Shown one piece after another: positions 1 to 8,115 of a stretch of 64,000 bases of DNA. The translations under genes and the position numbers were made by a program. The notes under the pieces were generated by a model. The model did not search any database. It saw only the letters and a list, made by a program, of their open reading frames with translations, and was not told where the DNA came from. This stretch comes from Clostridia bacterium. GTDB lineage: Bacteria; Bacillota; Clostridia; Lachnospirales; Lachnospiraceae. The stretch's first letter is position 1. Every line of letters starts with the position of its first letter. The stretch is taken from the NCBI GenBank assembly GCA_910575245.1, contig CAJTEN010000008.1:1-64000 (forward strand), read 5' to 3'.

Positions 1-134
1 GATATACCTCCGTTGTTTCTAAAGTGGTTTGCTAGACCCACTTCTATTATACAACGGGGGTAATTTTTTGGTACTCTGTTCACCGCCACTTGCATCTGTT
101 ATTCACCCAGCTCAGCTGGGGGATTGATACTGTT

Positions 135-251
135 TCATTCATCTTTAACCCTCTTTTGTGCTCTTTTCTTTCCATCGACCGTGATTACAAATCGATAACC
201 CCAACAACCGTTTTCTAATTGATACACCCCTGTTACCTGTTGTTTTGACAT
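135..251 (-). pseudogene. N-terminal stub of a phage-type integrase
   Basis: A 38-residue reading frame starts with ATG at 251 after an AAGGAGG-type ribosome site and stops at TGA 135-137. It begins MSKQQVTGVYQLENGCWGYR and continues with a VDGKKRAQKR-like stretch, which resembles the AP2-like arm-binding N-terminus of tyrosine integrases of Firmicutes integrative elements. The core-binding and catalytic domains are absent, so it is a remnant. It is a different integrase type from the Tn916-like Int at 1973-3166 and suggests an older element once sat here. Confidence 0.6.
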
Positions 252-382
252 AACAAAACCTCCTTAAAAGTTGTTCTGCTTACTCTCAACTTCTAAAAAG
301 GTTGTTCATAGTTGTTACTGAGATTGTCCTAAATATTGTTTCTTGCAGTCACTAATACCTTATAAATACTGCATTCTGCCAG

Positions 383-485
383 CTTAAGGCGAAGAACCTC
401 TTACATCCTGCCCACGAAACGATATACGACGAGGCTAGTCATGGCAAGTCTTTCGCAGGTCTGCTTAAGAGGTACTTCGGCTAAG
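383..485. other. Long imperfect inverted repeat, possible structured RNA
   Basis: Positions 383-403 (core GGCGAAGAACCTCTTA) pair with 465-485 (TAAGAGGTACTTCGG) through about 20 positions with a few mismatches. A nested stem pairs CCTGC..CGAAA at 406-419 with TTTCGCAGG at 451-459. The loop 420-450 is not coding in any frame I could support. The nested layout resembles a folded RNA or a transposon end. I do not recognise the family. Confidence 0.35.
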
Positions 486-529
486 AAACCCATACTCTGT
501 CAGCATGCTGGCGGAATACCCGGACTGGA

Positions 530-709
530 GAGCCGGTGTTTTTGACGAAAAATGGAAGAGGGCGTTTTGTAGTGCTTGATATAGAAGATTATGAGCGTGA
601 CCGTGCAGAGAAAAAGTTATTAATGAAGTTGCAGGAGGCAGAGAAGGCAGTCAAAGACGGCGAAGGTTGGCTTAGCTTGGACGAATTAAAAGCACTTGTG
701 GGGGAGTAA
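530..709 (+). pseudogene. Phd/YefM-type antitoxin, 5'-truncated
   Basis: The frame ending at TAA 707-709 reads EPVFLTKNGRGRFVVLDIED and then a C-terminal region ending in DELKALVGE. This is the middle and C-terminal part of a Phd/YefM antitoxin (DNA-binding core followed by a toxin-wrapping tail). The first 25-30 residues and the start codon are missing; upstream sequence in frame is unrelated. It sits 69 bp before a ParE-type toxin pseudogene, the usual antitoxin-toxin order. Confidence 0.65.
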
Positions 710-778
710 AGATTGAAAATGAGAAGTCATTTTCATAACGTTTTGTGCCTGAGCGAAGCGAAAGGAATGGATATAACT

Positions 779-1087
779 ATGTTGAAATTACGAATCAACC
801 CATTAGTTGCAACGGATTTAAAAGAAATTCGTGATTATATCGCTGAGGACAATGCAGAATGTGCTACAAAGACGATTTAAGAAATTTACGGTAAGTTTGA
901 GAATATTCAGATGTTTCCGGGGATAGGTGCAGATCTCTCCAAAAGAGTCAGTTTCCGAACAAATTACAAGTATGCGGTTTGGGAGAATTATGTGATTATT
1001 TATAAAGTGGGAGAAGAGTATGTAGAGATTTACCGGGTAGTAAATCGGTACCGGAATATTACGAGGATATTTGATAGTAAGTACTAA
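779..1087 (+). pseudogene. ParE/RelE-family toxin with in-frame stop
   Basis: The frame from ATG 779 to TAA 1085-1087 spans 102 codons and reads as a complete ParE/RelE toxin: LRINPLVATDLKEIRDYIAE at the start, then RVSFRTNYKYAVW and EEYVEIYRVVNRYRNITRIF at the end. Codon 34 (878-880) is TAA, where the family normally has a lysine (AAA), so a single substitution destroys it. Family members inhibit gyrase or cleave mRNA. With the antitoxin also truncated, the pair is dead, which is consistent with loss of the antitoxin after toxin inactivation. Confidence 0.75.
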
Positions 1088-1107
1088 TGAAAAAGCAGGA
1101 AATTTAG

Positions 1108-1825
1108 ATGATGGGAAATGCATATATTGTATTAGGAAATGGTTTTTCTATTGATTTAGTTCAAAAAATGGGGAAAAATGAAGAAATAGATTTAGTTAAT
1201 TTATTTTCAAAAGGAGAACATGTGTTATACCCCAAAACAAATAATAGGGGTTTCTTATCTCGGAAGTATACTCCCGATTTATGGAATTTAGGGGCTAGGA
1301 CGTATATGTCATATGATACTGCAATACAATTAGTAACAGATGTTATTACTTGTGCCAATGTATATAATTTATCTATAGAGAAGCGGCCTGATGAAGAAAG
1401 AGACAGTTCAAATATATATATTCACGCATATAGCGAATTATCTTCATATTTAAGATATTTGTTTATTTATTATGATTCATTGCTATCGGATGATGACTTA
1501 AATAAAATAATCAACAAAATTGAATTAATTGATTACATTAAAAATTGTTTGTCAAAACAAAAAAAGGGTGTATATTATTACCTACAATTATGATGTTTTT
1601 TTGGAAAGAATACTTAAATTTGCTAATATTAATTTTGATATTTATGGATTTAGTAATAATGGAGCAGAAGTAATTATATTTAAACCACATGGTTCTATTA
1701 GTTTTTCGTTTAAAATTAAAATTCAAGAATATAGTCCATATAATATTAGAGATTTAATTGCAGAGTCAATATCACAGAATGCCACTGATTTTGAAATAAA
1801 ATTAAAACTAATTTTTGATTATCCT
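1108..1825 (+). pseudogene. SIR2-like protein, N-terminal part (split by mobile element, frameshifted)
   Basis: Starts ATG 1108 or 1111. Motifs of the SIR2-like family (SIR2_2 type) are visible: VLGNGFSIDL near the N-terminus, IITYNYDVFLER (the TTNYD..E motif), and KPHGS. The frame breaks in a run of seven A followed by GGG (1559-1568); removing one base joins residues 1-152 to the downstream motif region. At 1817-1825 the coding sequence meets GATTATCCT, the left copy of the element's flanking repeat; the rest of the gene lies at 25312-25644. Joining the halves and correcting the indel gives exactly 347 codons including the stop. The family hydrolyses or senses NAD+ in several anti-phage systems; that role here is inference. 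Confidence 0.75.
1817..1825 (+). repeat. Left 9-bp direct repeat of the integrative element
   Basis: GATTATCCT at 1817-1825 is repeated exactly at 25312-25320. Both copies are in the same reading frame of the two SIR2-like gene fragments (Asp-Tyr-Pro), so recombination between them restores one continuous coding frame. This marks the attachment/target repeat of the inserted element. Confidence 0.65.
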
Positions 1826-1933
1826 TTTATAAGTTCTTATATGCCGGTATAGCCTGTATTTTCAGGCTTTCCCGGCATTTCCCATGTGGAAGAAACTCAC
1901 AAATACTTTTATATCCTCTCATGTTTTCGCTTT

Positions 1934-1957
1934 CAAAAGTAGTATAAGTAGTAGTAA
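1934..1957 (+). promoter_or_regulatory. Left arm-type integrase binding repeats
   Basis: CAAAAGTAGTA at 1934-1944 is followed by further AGTAGTA copies to 1957. The identical 11-mer recurs at 25198-25208 in the same orientation. In Tn916 the Int N-terminal domain binds short direct repeats (DR-2) near each end; position and repetition suggest the same role here. Confidence 0.5.
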
Positions 1958-1972
1958 AACCGCCTCGTACTA

Positions 1973-3166
1973 CTAAGCCGCCTGCCGATCCATCTCTGCC
2001 TTTGCGGAATCGAATGTTGCATGAGCGTAATAGTTCAGCGTCATGGTGATGTTGGAGTGGCCCATAAGATACTGTAATGCTTTCGGGTTCATTCCCTTAT
2101 TTGCCATATTCGTGCAGAACGTATGCCGTAAGGTGTGGGGCGTCATTACCTTGGGTAATGCTTCTTCATGGGTCTTGTTGTATTTCTTGGCAAGTCCCTT
2201 AAACATGCTGTCATAATTGACTGCAACTTTCGGCAGGCCGTCCCGATTCAAAAACAGGAAATTGCCGTACCCATCAATGATAATGGGTTTTGCACCTTTG
2301 CGGTTCTGCAACACTCGCTTGAACGCCTGATACACTTTGTCGCTCATGGGAATCTGTCTGACGCCGCTTTCCGTCTTGGGGACTTCAACATAGTAGCCAA
2401 TCTTTGAGCTTTTCAAAAGCTGGTGGTCTACGTTGATGATCCGGTTATTAAAGTCAATGTCGGTATCAGTCAATCCGCATAATTCAGAAATACGAAGCCC
2501 TGTCCCCAATAGGATAATGAGTTCATCATAATACTTCTGATAAACCTTGTCACCTTGGGCAAAGGACAGGAAACTTTCTTCCTGTGCTGGTGTGAGAGGC
2601 ACCTTTGGTTCCGTATTGTCTTTCAGGACGGTATTCAGCTTGAAGTCAAAAGGATTTTTCCTGATACAATCGTCCTGTATGGCGGTATAAAACGCCGCTT
2701 TCAAGGAGCGCTTGTCGTTGCTGATGGTCTTAAAGGAATAGCCTTTCTCTTTCATTCTAAGCGCCCATTCTTTCGCGTCTGACAGCTTCACACTCTCAAT
2801 GCTGCAAGAACCGAGCTTATCCTGTTCGAGAATCTTCATCAACCGCGCACGTCCATTTTCGGTGTTGTGCCTGACGTTTCCCCTCTGCCTGATCTGCTTT
2901 GCATAAAGCTGGCAGACGGTCATTTTCTTTCCTATGGGGTCGATCCCGTCGTTAAGGTCTTTCAGTAAAATTGCTTCCTTTTCCCTCAACGATATATCGT
3001 CGCGTTTTCCTGCCGGAATCTTGTCCGTAGGCGTCAATTTCCACGAATAAAGGAACTTCGGTTTACCAAAGGTATCTGTATATTTGTAAGCATATCTTCC
3101 GTCTTTTCTCCGGCTCTCTCCGGACTGCAATAATCTATTTTTGCTGTCCCGTCTTTTCTCTGACAT
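1973..3166 (-). CDS. int: Tn916-family tyrosine recombinase (integrase)
   Basis: 397 residues, close to the 405 of Tn916 Int, with similarity along its whole length as far as I can recall that protein. It excises and integrates the element by strand exchange at attachment sites. An N-terminal arm-binding domain covers residues 1-80 (KDGRYAYKYTDTFGKPKFLY), a core-binding domain about 85-175, and a catalytic domain 185-397 with Arg225 (GTGLRISEL), HTLRHTF (His344, Arg347) and LMGHSNITMTLNYY with the nucleophilic Tyr near 379. All catalytic residues are present, so it is probably active. It starts at ATG 3166, 80 bp downstream of xis, and ends about 150 bp from the proposed element end. Confidence 0.95.
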   Translation of the reverse strand: MSEKRRDSKNRLLQSGESRRKDGRYAYKYTDTFGKPKFLYSWKLTPTDKIPAGKRDDISLREKEAILLKDLNDGIDPIGKKMTVCQLYAKQIRQRGNVRHNTENGRARLMKILEQDKLGSCSIESVKLSDAKEWALRMKEKGYSFKTISNDKRSLKAAFYTAIQDDCIRKNPFDFKLNTVLKDNTEPKVPLTPAQEESFLSFAQGDKVYQKYYDELIILLGTGLRISELCGLTDTDIDFNNRIINVDHQLLKSSKIGYYVEVPKTESGVRQIPMSDKVYQAFKRVLQNRKGAKPIIIDGYGNFLFLNRDGLPKVAVNYDSMFKGLAKKYNKTHEEALPKVMTPHTLRHTFCTNMANKGMNPKALQYLMGHSNITMTLNYYAHATFDSAKAEMDRQAA

Positions 3167-3246
3167 AGTGCGTCATACTCCTTTCCCTGTCGGAAAGAGC
3201 CTTGATATGCCTACACCTATTATAGCATATTCAAGGACAAATTACA

Positions 3247-3450
3247 TCATATTACGTCCAAAGTATCAATTATTTTTTCAAACTGTTTCCGCTTGATCTG
3301 AATCCGATTACCGTTGAAAATCACCCAGCCGGACTTGGTGTTTTCCTCCGCCAGCTTACGCAATTTGTTCTCCCCGATACGGAAATATTTAGACGCTTCC
3401 TCAATGGTAAGCGTGTATTTTTCCCAGATAGGCACATCAGTTGTTTCCAT
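3247..3450 (-). CDS. xis: Excisionase (Xis), Tn916 family
   Basis: 67 residues, the same length as Tn916 Xis. The sequence has [21 protein letters not shown] and [20 protein letters not shown] segments typical of that winged-helix directionality factor, which bends the ends and favours excision. I chose ATG 3450; an ATG immediately upstream (3453) is an alternative. The AAAGGGGGCAAC ribosome site lies just before. The longer open frame to 3546 encodes unrelated residues. It lies upstream of int on the same strand and is expected to be co-transcribed. Confidence 0.92.
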   Translation of the reverse strand: METTDVPIWEKYTLTIEEASKYFRIGENKLRKLAEENTKSGWVIFNGNRIQIKRKQFEKIIDTLDVI

Positions 3451-3887
3451 CATGTTGCCCCCTTTCACGAAGTAGAAAAATGGTTTCCAGTTACAAAAGG
3501 GGCATAATAACGGACGGCTGCTGGCACAGCTCCACGGGAATCTCACCCCCGCATGGTTCTCATGCGGCCCTGCTCGTTGCCTGCGACGCTTTTAACGCTC
3601 GGACTGCGACAACAAGGGAGTATCATTGTCCCGCCTGCATGTTATCGCCCGCAAGCTGCCACGCTTGCATTACGGCATGGTGTTGGTCGCTCCGCTTTCT
3701 CCGTAGGGGAAAGTATCATGGCGCACCCGCCGCCCGGCTCGGTACAGACGGAATGTGTCCGTTTGCCCTATGCTGCGCCGCCGTTGTCTTGCGTCGCTTT
3801 CTTTATCAAAGTGCAGCCCTGCGGCCTCCGGGGATCAGGGAAACGTGGAAAGGGTAAGGCCGTTTCCTCTGGCCGGGGGCCGTGTCA
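3451..3887. other. Intergenic region between xis and regulatory genes
   Basis: 437 bp, GC-rich, with open frames on the plus strand (3441-3857 and 3553-3912) that look like codon-bias shadows rather than genes: no ribosome site and low-complexity Cys/Pro/Arg-rich translations. A GCATG..CATGC hairpin is present at about 3552-3566. In Tn916 the xis promoter lies upstream of xis; I cannot define it here. Confidence 0.4.
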
Positions 3888-4124
3888 TCAGGTAGTGATG
3901 ACGATGGAATGAATGAGCTTAATTTGCAGACGGTGTTTCATAAACTCGTCCACGCGGACATGAGGCTGGCCGTATTCGTCGTAGAGCTTGCGGGTACACA
4001 GTTTGTTTATGTAGCCATCGTAGTACCGCAGCACGCGATCCACGGCGTCAGCTTCCCCAGCGCGGGCCGCTTCAATCACCGAATAAGGCAAAAGCTCCCT
4101 GCCTTTGTAATTGGGCTGCTTCAT
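3888..4124 (-). CDS. Helix-turn-helix domain protein (Tn916 Orf8-like)
   Basis: A 78-residue small protein beginning MKQPNYKGRELLPYSVIEAA, with RAGEADAVDRVLRYYDGYIN in the middle. This pattern is shared by the helix-turn-helix partner genes next to the sigma-factor-like gene in Tn916-type elements. The start at 4124 follows GGAGGGAGG by 9 bases; a TTG at 4133 is less likely. It overlaps by position with the end of the sigma gene (stop 4130-4132), suggesting translational coupling. Probable role: regulation of element transcription; exact target unknown. Confidence 0.75.
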   Translation of the reverse strand: MKQPNYKGRELLPYSVIEAARAGEADAVDRVLRYYDGYINKLCTRKLYDEYGQPHVRVDEFMKHRLQIKLIHSIVITT

Positions 4125-4129
4125 ACGGT

Positions 4130-4561
4130 TCAACCTCCCTCCGGCATGATTGCCAATAGTTTTGTCCGAAGCTCTTTCAGCGTTTTCGCCCTGCGCCGTT
4201 GGACGGCGCTGCGGCTCATTCCCATAAGGTCGGCTATTTCCTGATCGGTCATATCCAGAACGCAGCGCAGGATCAAGATACTTTGCGCGTCTTTGGACAG
4301 ACTGGAAAATGCGTCGGCCACAAGCTCATTGTCGATCAATAAGTCGTACCCATGAGAGCTAAAAATATAGCTGTCACTGGGGTAATGATCTTCCGTGCAG
4401 AGCTTGTCCATTTCTGCCTGCGGTAGAGCGTCGAACGACGTTTCACGGTCGCGGCGGCGCTGCATTTCCCGCAGGTAGTCAAGGGCCTCATGGTACAGCA
4501 CCAGCTTACAGTAGCGGTCAAACTGGCACCGTTCGCCATAGTCACGGGGGATAGCTTCCAT
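4130..4561 (-). CDS. Sigma-70-like factor of Tn916-type element (Orf7-like)
   Basis: 143 residues. The N-terminal half matches region 2-like sequence of element-borne sigma factors (FDRYCKLVLYHEALDYLREM), and the C-terminal half is a region-4 helix-turn-helix (LSKDAQSILILRCVLDMTDQ followed by EIADLMGMSRSAVQRRR). The start ATG 4561 has an AAGGGGGTGAG ribosome site. In Tn916 the equivalent gene helps activate int/xis and transfer transcription. It is the first gene of a short leftward unit with the helix-turn-helix protein, upstream of xis-int. Confidence 0.85.
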   Translation of the reverse strand: MEAIPRDYGERCQFDRYCKLVLYHEALDYLREMQRRRDRETSFDALPQAEMDKLCTEDHYPSDSYIFSSHGYDLLIDNELVADAFSSLSKDAQSILILRCVLDMTDQEIADLMGMSRSAVQRRRAKTLKELRTKLLAIMPEGG

Positions 4562-4712
4562 CTTCTCACCCCCTTTCTATGGGGGTATAGGTGGTTCTCT
4601 CCCTTTCCGCCAACAAAGCGAACGGTTTTCCGCCGCCTGCCCGCTAATCGCCTCCTATTTGAAAATTTCTCAAAATATTTATTAAGCGGTGAAGCAGACC
4701 GCAGAAAACGAC

Positions 4713-4747
4713 AAAAAACGCCCGGCTGGTGGCAGACCAGCCGGGCG
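4713..4747 (-). terminator. Rho-independent terminator, leftward
   Basis: A perfect 12-bp stem, CGCCCGGCTGGT (4719-4730) with ACCAGCCGGGCG (4736-4747), and a 5-base loop. On the minus strand it is followed by six U. It would end transcripts of the Crp-SDR unit before the sigma gene. Confidence 0.75.
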
Positions 4748-4780
4748 AAGAAAGAAGCGAAACGATATGAAATTACACGA

Positions 4781-4793
4781 TATAGTTCATACT
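4781..4793 (-). promoter_or_regulatory. Operator-like 13-mer shared with the XRE gene promoter
   Basis: On the minus strand this reads AGTATGAACTATA, identical to 14383-14395 just upstream of the XRE regulator. Flanking bases are also similar. It lies about 220 bp upstream of the sigma gene in its direction, so the XRE protein may control both promoters. Confidence 0.45.
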
Positions 4794-4961
4794 CATATGC
4801 GAGCTTATCCCGTGGCGGGGTAAGGCTTTTTTTAAGTGGTTATTGAGTGAATTAGGGCGAAGATAAATAAGCATGGCGGCGTCCTCTCATAAGCCGCCTA
4901 CTATTGCCTGCTATGAATCGAAAAGCGCAGACAGAAAAAAATGACGGCTCCGATTTCTCAA

Positions 4962-5018
4962 AGCCGCCGTATATGATAAAAAGCACAGGGAAGTGGCTGC
5001 TATACGACGGCTTTTTTT
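4962..5018 (+). terminator. Rho-independent terminator, rightward
   Basis: AGCCGCCGTATA (4962-4973) pairs with TATACGACGGCT (5001-5012), one mismatch, followed by seven T. It faces the end of the leftward SDR gene and would stop rightward transcripts. Confidence 0.55.
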
Positions 5019-5042
5019 CTCTTGCCGTCGTGCGGCAGTCGT

Positions 5043-5792
5043 TTATTTATTTTGTTTCATTTTTGCAACACTAATCATTTTTACTTTCACCGGAAAAAGT
5101 TGAAGTAATCGGTTTTTTAGTCCCGGAATGATAATTTCTTTATTCTTTTGTAGGCCGCGAAAAGCAATTTGAGCAACTTTTTCCGCTGACATAGCAGTGT
5201 GCGGAGTAATAGTCCCCTCTCTATTAAAGAAATTCGTTTTGGTAGCTCCGGGGCATAAAGTGGAAATTACAACACCCTTGGATTTTGCTTCATATCGGAT
5301 AGCCCTTGTATAGTTCAAAACAAATGCTTTGCTTGCAAAGTATGTTGAAGTATATGGGCCGGGCTGAAAGGCACCTGTTGAAGCAACATTAAGGATTTTA
5401 CCTGTCCTTTGTTTATACATATCCGGTAGAAATAACTTGCACAACAAAACAAGGTTCGTTACATTTACAGTTATCATCTGTTCATCTTGTCGAAGATCAA
5501 TTTCGTCTGTTGCTCCCACTAAACCAAATCCTGCATTGTTAATCAATACAGCAATAGAAATTTTTTCCTTTCTTATCTGGTGATATAATTGTTCCGCTGC
5601 ATCGATTTTGGTCAAGTCTTGTTCAAAGATATAAATTGGAATGGAATAGCTGGTTTCTAAAGAATTTTTTACATTATCTAAATGGTTTTGGTTAGAAGAT
5701 ACTAAAACAAGCCCATAACCATTCTGTGCAAACAATTTTGCCAGTTCAAATCCGATACCACTTGTTGCGCCGGTGATTAATGCAAATTTCAA
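5043..5792 (-). CDS. Short-chain dehydrogenase/reductase
   Basis: 249 residues, the usual classical SDR length. The Rossmann motif TGATSGIG is at residues 8-15, NNAGFG near 87, the catalytic Ser in NVASTGAF, and YFASK with the Tyr/Lys pair. It is an NAD(P)H-dependent oxidoreductase of unknown substrate in the cytoplasm. The start is TTG at 5792 because AAAAGGAGGTG lies 6 bases upstream; the longer frame to 5849 runs through that site. It is the second gene after a Crp-family regulator (67-bp gap) on the same strand and probably under its control. Confidence 0.85.
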   Translation of the reverse strand: MKFALITGATSGIGFELAKLFAQNGYGLVLVSSNQNHLDNVKNSLETSYSIPIYIFEQDLTKIDAAEQLYHQIRKEKISIAVLINNAGFGLVGATDEIDLRQDEQMITVNVTNLVLLCKLFLPDMYKQRTGKILNVASTGAFQPGPYTSTYFASKAFVLNYTRAIRYEAKSKGVVISTLCPGATKTNFFNREGTITPHTAMSAEKVAQIAFRGLQKNKEIIIPGLKNRLLQLFPVKVKMISVAKMKQNK

Positions 5793-5859
5793 GCTGAACA
5801 CCTCCTTTTGAGAATGATTATACTTCTCCAAAAAGCGGCTGTAATTCACCTATGTTAAT

Positions 5860-6444
5860 TCATATCTGGTTTTTCAACTTTTTTCTAATTCTGCTCATAG
5901 AAGCAGCCTTAATACCAATATAGGACGCTATATATTTTAGCTGTAACCGCCTCTGCAAGTTTGGATATTCCCTGCAAAAAAATATATAGCGCTCTTCGGC
6001 AGTAAGCAGTAAAAGTTTTCTTGTTCTATCCTCCAACTTTCCGATTTCGTTTAAGTACATACTATGAATGAGTTGATTTACGCGTTGATCTATTGACATG
6101 ATTTTCTGTATTAGAAAATAGGGAAGTTTAATACATTTACATTCTTCCAAACAATCCACAAAAAAAGTCGAAGTGTCTTTGGTACGATAACATTCCGAAC
6201 CAAAAAAACCATTTTCATAAACAAAACATTTTGTAACCTCATTTCCATCATCATCAATATAATAGCCTCTGACAAGTCCGTAGATAATAAAATAGAAACA
6301 ATTTATCATTTCGCCCATTTCAATCGGCATAGTACCTTTTTCAAATATTATAATTGAGGCACCTGTATCAATAATATTTTCAACGCTGTTATCAAAATCA
6401 ATTTTTAGGCATTTTTTAATATATTCACTTGGACTAATAACCAT
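5860..6444 (-). CDS. Crp/Fnr-family transcriptional regulator
   Basis: 194 residues. The N-terminal cyclic-nucleotide-type beta roll spans roughly residues 25-120 (GEMINCFYFIIYGLVRGYYI), followed by the dimer helix and a C-terminal helix-turn-helix (LKYIASYIGIKAASMSRIRK). The start ATG 6444 has an AGGAGG site 6 bases upstream; the open frame continues upstream only because it enters a decayed duplicate, so the longer form is rejected. No Cys cluster for FeS is obvious. It lies immediately upstream of the SDR gene. Confidence 0.8.
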   Translation of the reverse strand: MVISPSEYIKKCLKIDFDNSVENIIDTGASIIIFEKGTMPIEMGEMINCFYFIIYGLVRGYYIDDDGNEVTKCFVYENGFFGSECYRTKDTSTFFVDCLEECKCIKLPYFLIQKIMSIDQRVNQLIHSMYLNEIGKLEDRTRKLLLLTAEERYIFFCREYPNLQRRLQLKYIASYIGIKAASMSRIRKKLKNQI

Positions 6445-6486
6445 TATATACCTCCTGTTTATGGATACTACTCTCCTACAAGCACG

Positions 6487-6758
6487 CCCTGTACCGGCCC
6501 TAAGAGCAGGCCGGAAAGCAAGCATATCACATTTCCCATATGTAGGCGCATGTTATCTATGACCGTAGGGTTTGGTATTTGCAGAAACGCGGAAGCCACA
6601 TAGACTGCCGCAGCCATAACGCCAACCATAGCAAAAAATTGCGGTAAAGTTCGTCATGGCCTGCCCCAAATTCAGAGCGGGCATTTCCGCAAAGGAATCC
6701 ACCTTGGAGGCAGCAGCATACGCAGCCATACAGTCGGTTCCAAAACCATTGATTAGAA
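6487..6758 (-). pseudogene. Fused remnant of ECF S-component and MATE genes
   Basis: 6487-6634 is a diverged copy of 8495-8642 (start of the ECF S-component gene), and 6641-6758 is a diverged copy of 9144-9261 (middle of the second MATE gene). The roughly 500 bp between them in the intact operon is missing. No usable reading frame remains. It shows that this transporter block was duplicated and then mostly deleted. Confidence 0.85.
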
Positions 6759-6785
6759 TTTTTATCTGTCATCATGCGGCAGCTA

Positions 6786-8111
6786 TTACACAGAATGATT
6801 TATCTTATCTTTCCACTTGCCGGACAATAGCCGACAGGATAGGCTAATGGTACTCACAACAAAGCTCAACGGCCTGCACAGCAGAACACCGACAAAACCA
6901 AAGTAATGCGCCAGCACAAAAGCCGAGAACGTGCGGAAACAGAGTTCCAGCAGCGTATTGAACAGTGGATAGGCAATCTCACCGGCTCCACGCAGGAAGT
7001 TTGTCAACAGATAGAGGCTTACGCACAGGGGGAACGTCACGGAAATAATACGCAGATATTGAACCCCTATCGGTATGACTGCCATTTCCTTTCCCACCAC
7101 CAGAACCATGAGCAGCGGCGAAGCAAACCACAGGATTGCCATAGCAAGTGTGGTAAACACCGCCGCGATCTTGAAGCTGTCTTTTAGGCCCTGTCGGGTG
7201 CGGTCATATTCCCCGGCCCCTACATTCTGTCCGATATAGACACTTAACGCCACGCCTAAATTGACGGCGGGGATTGTTAAGATACTTTCAATTTTATAGG
7301 CCGATGTATAGGCCGATATTTCATTTACACCAAAGGTATTGATAATGCCCTGTATGAAAAACATGCTGATGGCGGAAGCCCCGTTCTGGACAATCCCCGT
7401 GATACTAAGCTGCAAGATCGGGACAATCAGCCCGGCACTTGGGGCTGTCCTTATTACCGGGTGTTCCTGCCGGTATAAGTGCAGGCCAACCAATACAGCC
7501 GCCAGAGCTTGTGAAAGAACCGTGGCGGACGCAGCCCCGGCAATCCCCCAGCCAAAACAGGCCACAAATAAGTAGTCCAACAGAATATTGAGGACACAGG
7601 ACAGGCAGATACACCTAATCGGTGTTCGGGAATCCCCTTTTGCCTTAATCAGCGCAGAATAAAAGTTGTAGATTGCCAAAAACGGAATCCCAGCCGCTAC
7701 AATCCGAAGATAAAGGGCCGCAGGGCTTGTGATTTCCTCCGGTATCTGCATAGCCTTAAAAATCCACCCGGCAAGAGCAAAGAACAGCACAGCCAGCCCG
7801 AAGCCCACGGCTACTATCAACGTCTGCACGGAACCATAACATTTACAAATCTGTCCTTTATCCTTGGAGCCGTATAGCTGCGCCACAAGGATAGATATGC
7901 CGGAAGCAATCCCTAAAACAATGCTGTTGATGATAAGCGTCGGCACATAGGAGTTACCCACAGCCGCCAGCGCATATTTACCCAGCACATGCCCCACAAT
8001 GGCCGTGTCGAAGATGTTATAAAGGTTTTGTATCACGCTCCCCGCCAGCAGCGGCAGGGAGAATTTTAACAATGTGTTCAGGGGCTTCCCCGAAGTCATA
8101 TCCAGTTCCAT
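6786..8111 (-). CDS. MATE-family efflux transporter
   Basis: 441 residues with about 12 membrane segments. The N-terminal MTSGKPLNTLLKFSLPLLAG and NLYNIFDTAIVGHVLGKYAL stretches are typical of the NorM/DinF-type MATE family, which exports organic cations or other small molecules using Na+ or H+. It is the last gene of a six-gene leftward operon (12795 to 6786), 4 bp downstream of the ECF S-component gene. Substrate unknown; the aminotransferases in the operon suggest export of an amino-acid-derived compound (inference). Confidence 0.88.
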   Translation of the reverse strand: MELDMTSGKPLNTLLKFSLPLLAGSVIQNLYNIFDTAIVGHVLGKYALAAVGNSYVPTLIINSIVLGIASGISILVAQLYGSKDKGQICKCYGSVQTLIVAVGFGLAVLFFALAGWIFKAMQIPEEITSPAALYLRIVAAGIPFLAIYNFYSALIKAKGDSRTPIRCICLSCVLNILLDYLFVACFGWGIAGAASATVLSQALAAVLVGLHLYRQEHPVIRTAPSAGLIVPILQLSITGIVQNGASAISMFFIQGIINTFGVNEISAYTSAYKIESILTIPAVNLGVALSVYIGQNVGAGEYDRTRQGLKDSFKIAAVFTTLAMAILWFASPLLMVLVVGKEMAVIPIGVQYLRIISVTFPLCVSLYLLTNFLRGAGEIAYPLFNTLLELCFRTFSAFVLAHYFGFVGVLLCRPLSFVVSTISLSCRLLSGKWKDKINHSV

Positions 8112-8115
8112 AGGC

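Larger units (their letters stand above)
4562..5042. other. Intergenic region with two terminators and an operator-like site
   Basis: 481 bp without a supportable gene. It contains a leftward terminator (4713-4747), a 13-bp motif shared with the XRE promoter (4781-4793) and a rightward terminator (4962-5018), which are listed separately. The promoter of the leftward sigma gene should lie between 4562 and about 4800. Confidence 0.5.

Noticed and set aside
818..1123. 101-residue minus-strand frame
   Set aside because: It is antisense to the ParE-type toxin pseudogene, whose plus-strand frame has clear family similarity.
3441..3912. Two plus-strand frames of about 120-138 residues between xis and the HTH gene
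   Set aside because: Composition is typical of GC-rich shadow frames, they overlap each other in different phases, and no ribosome site is present.
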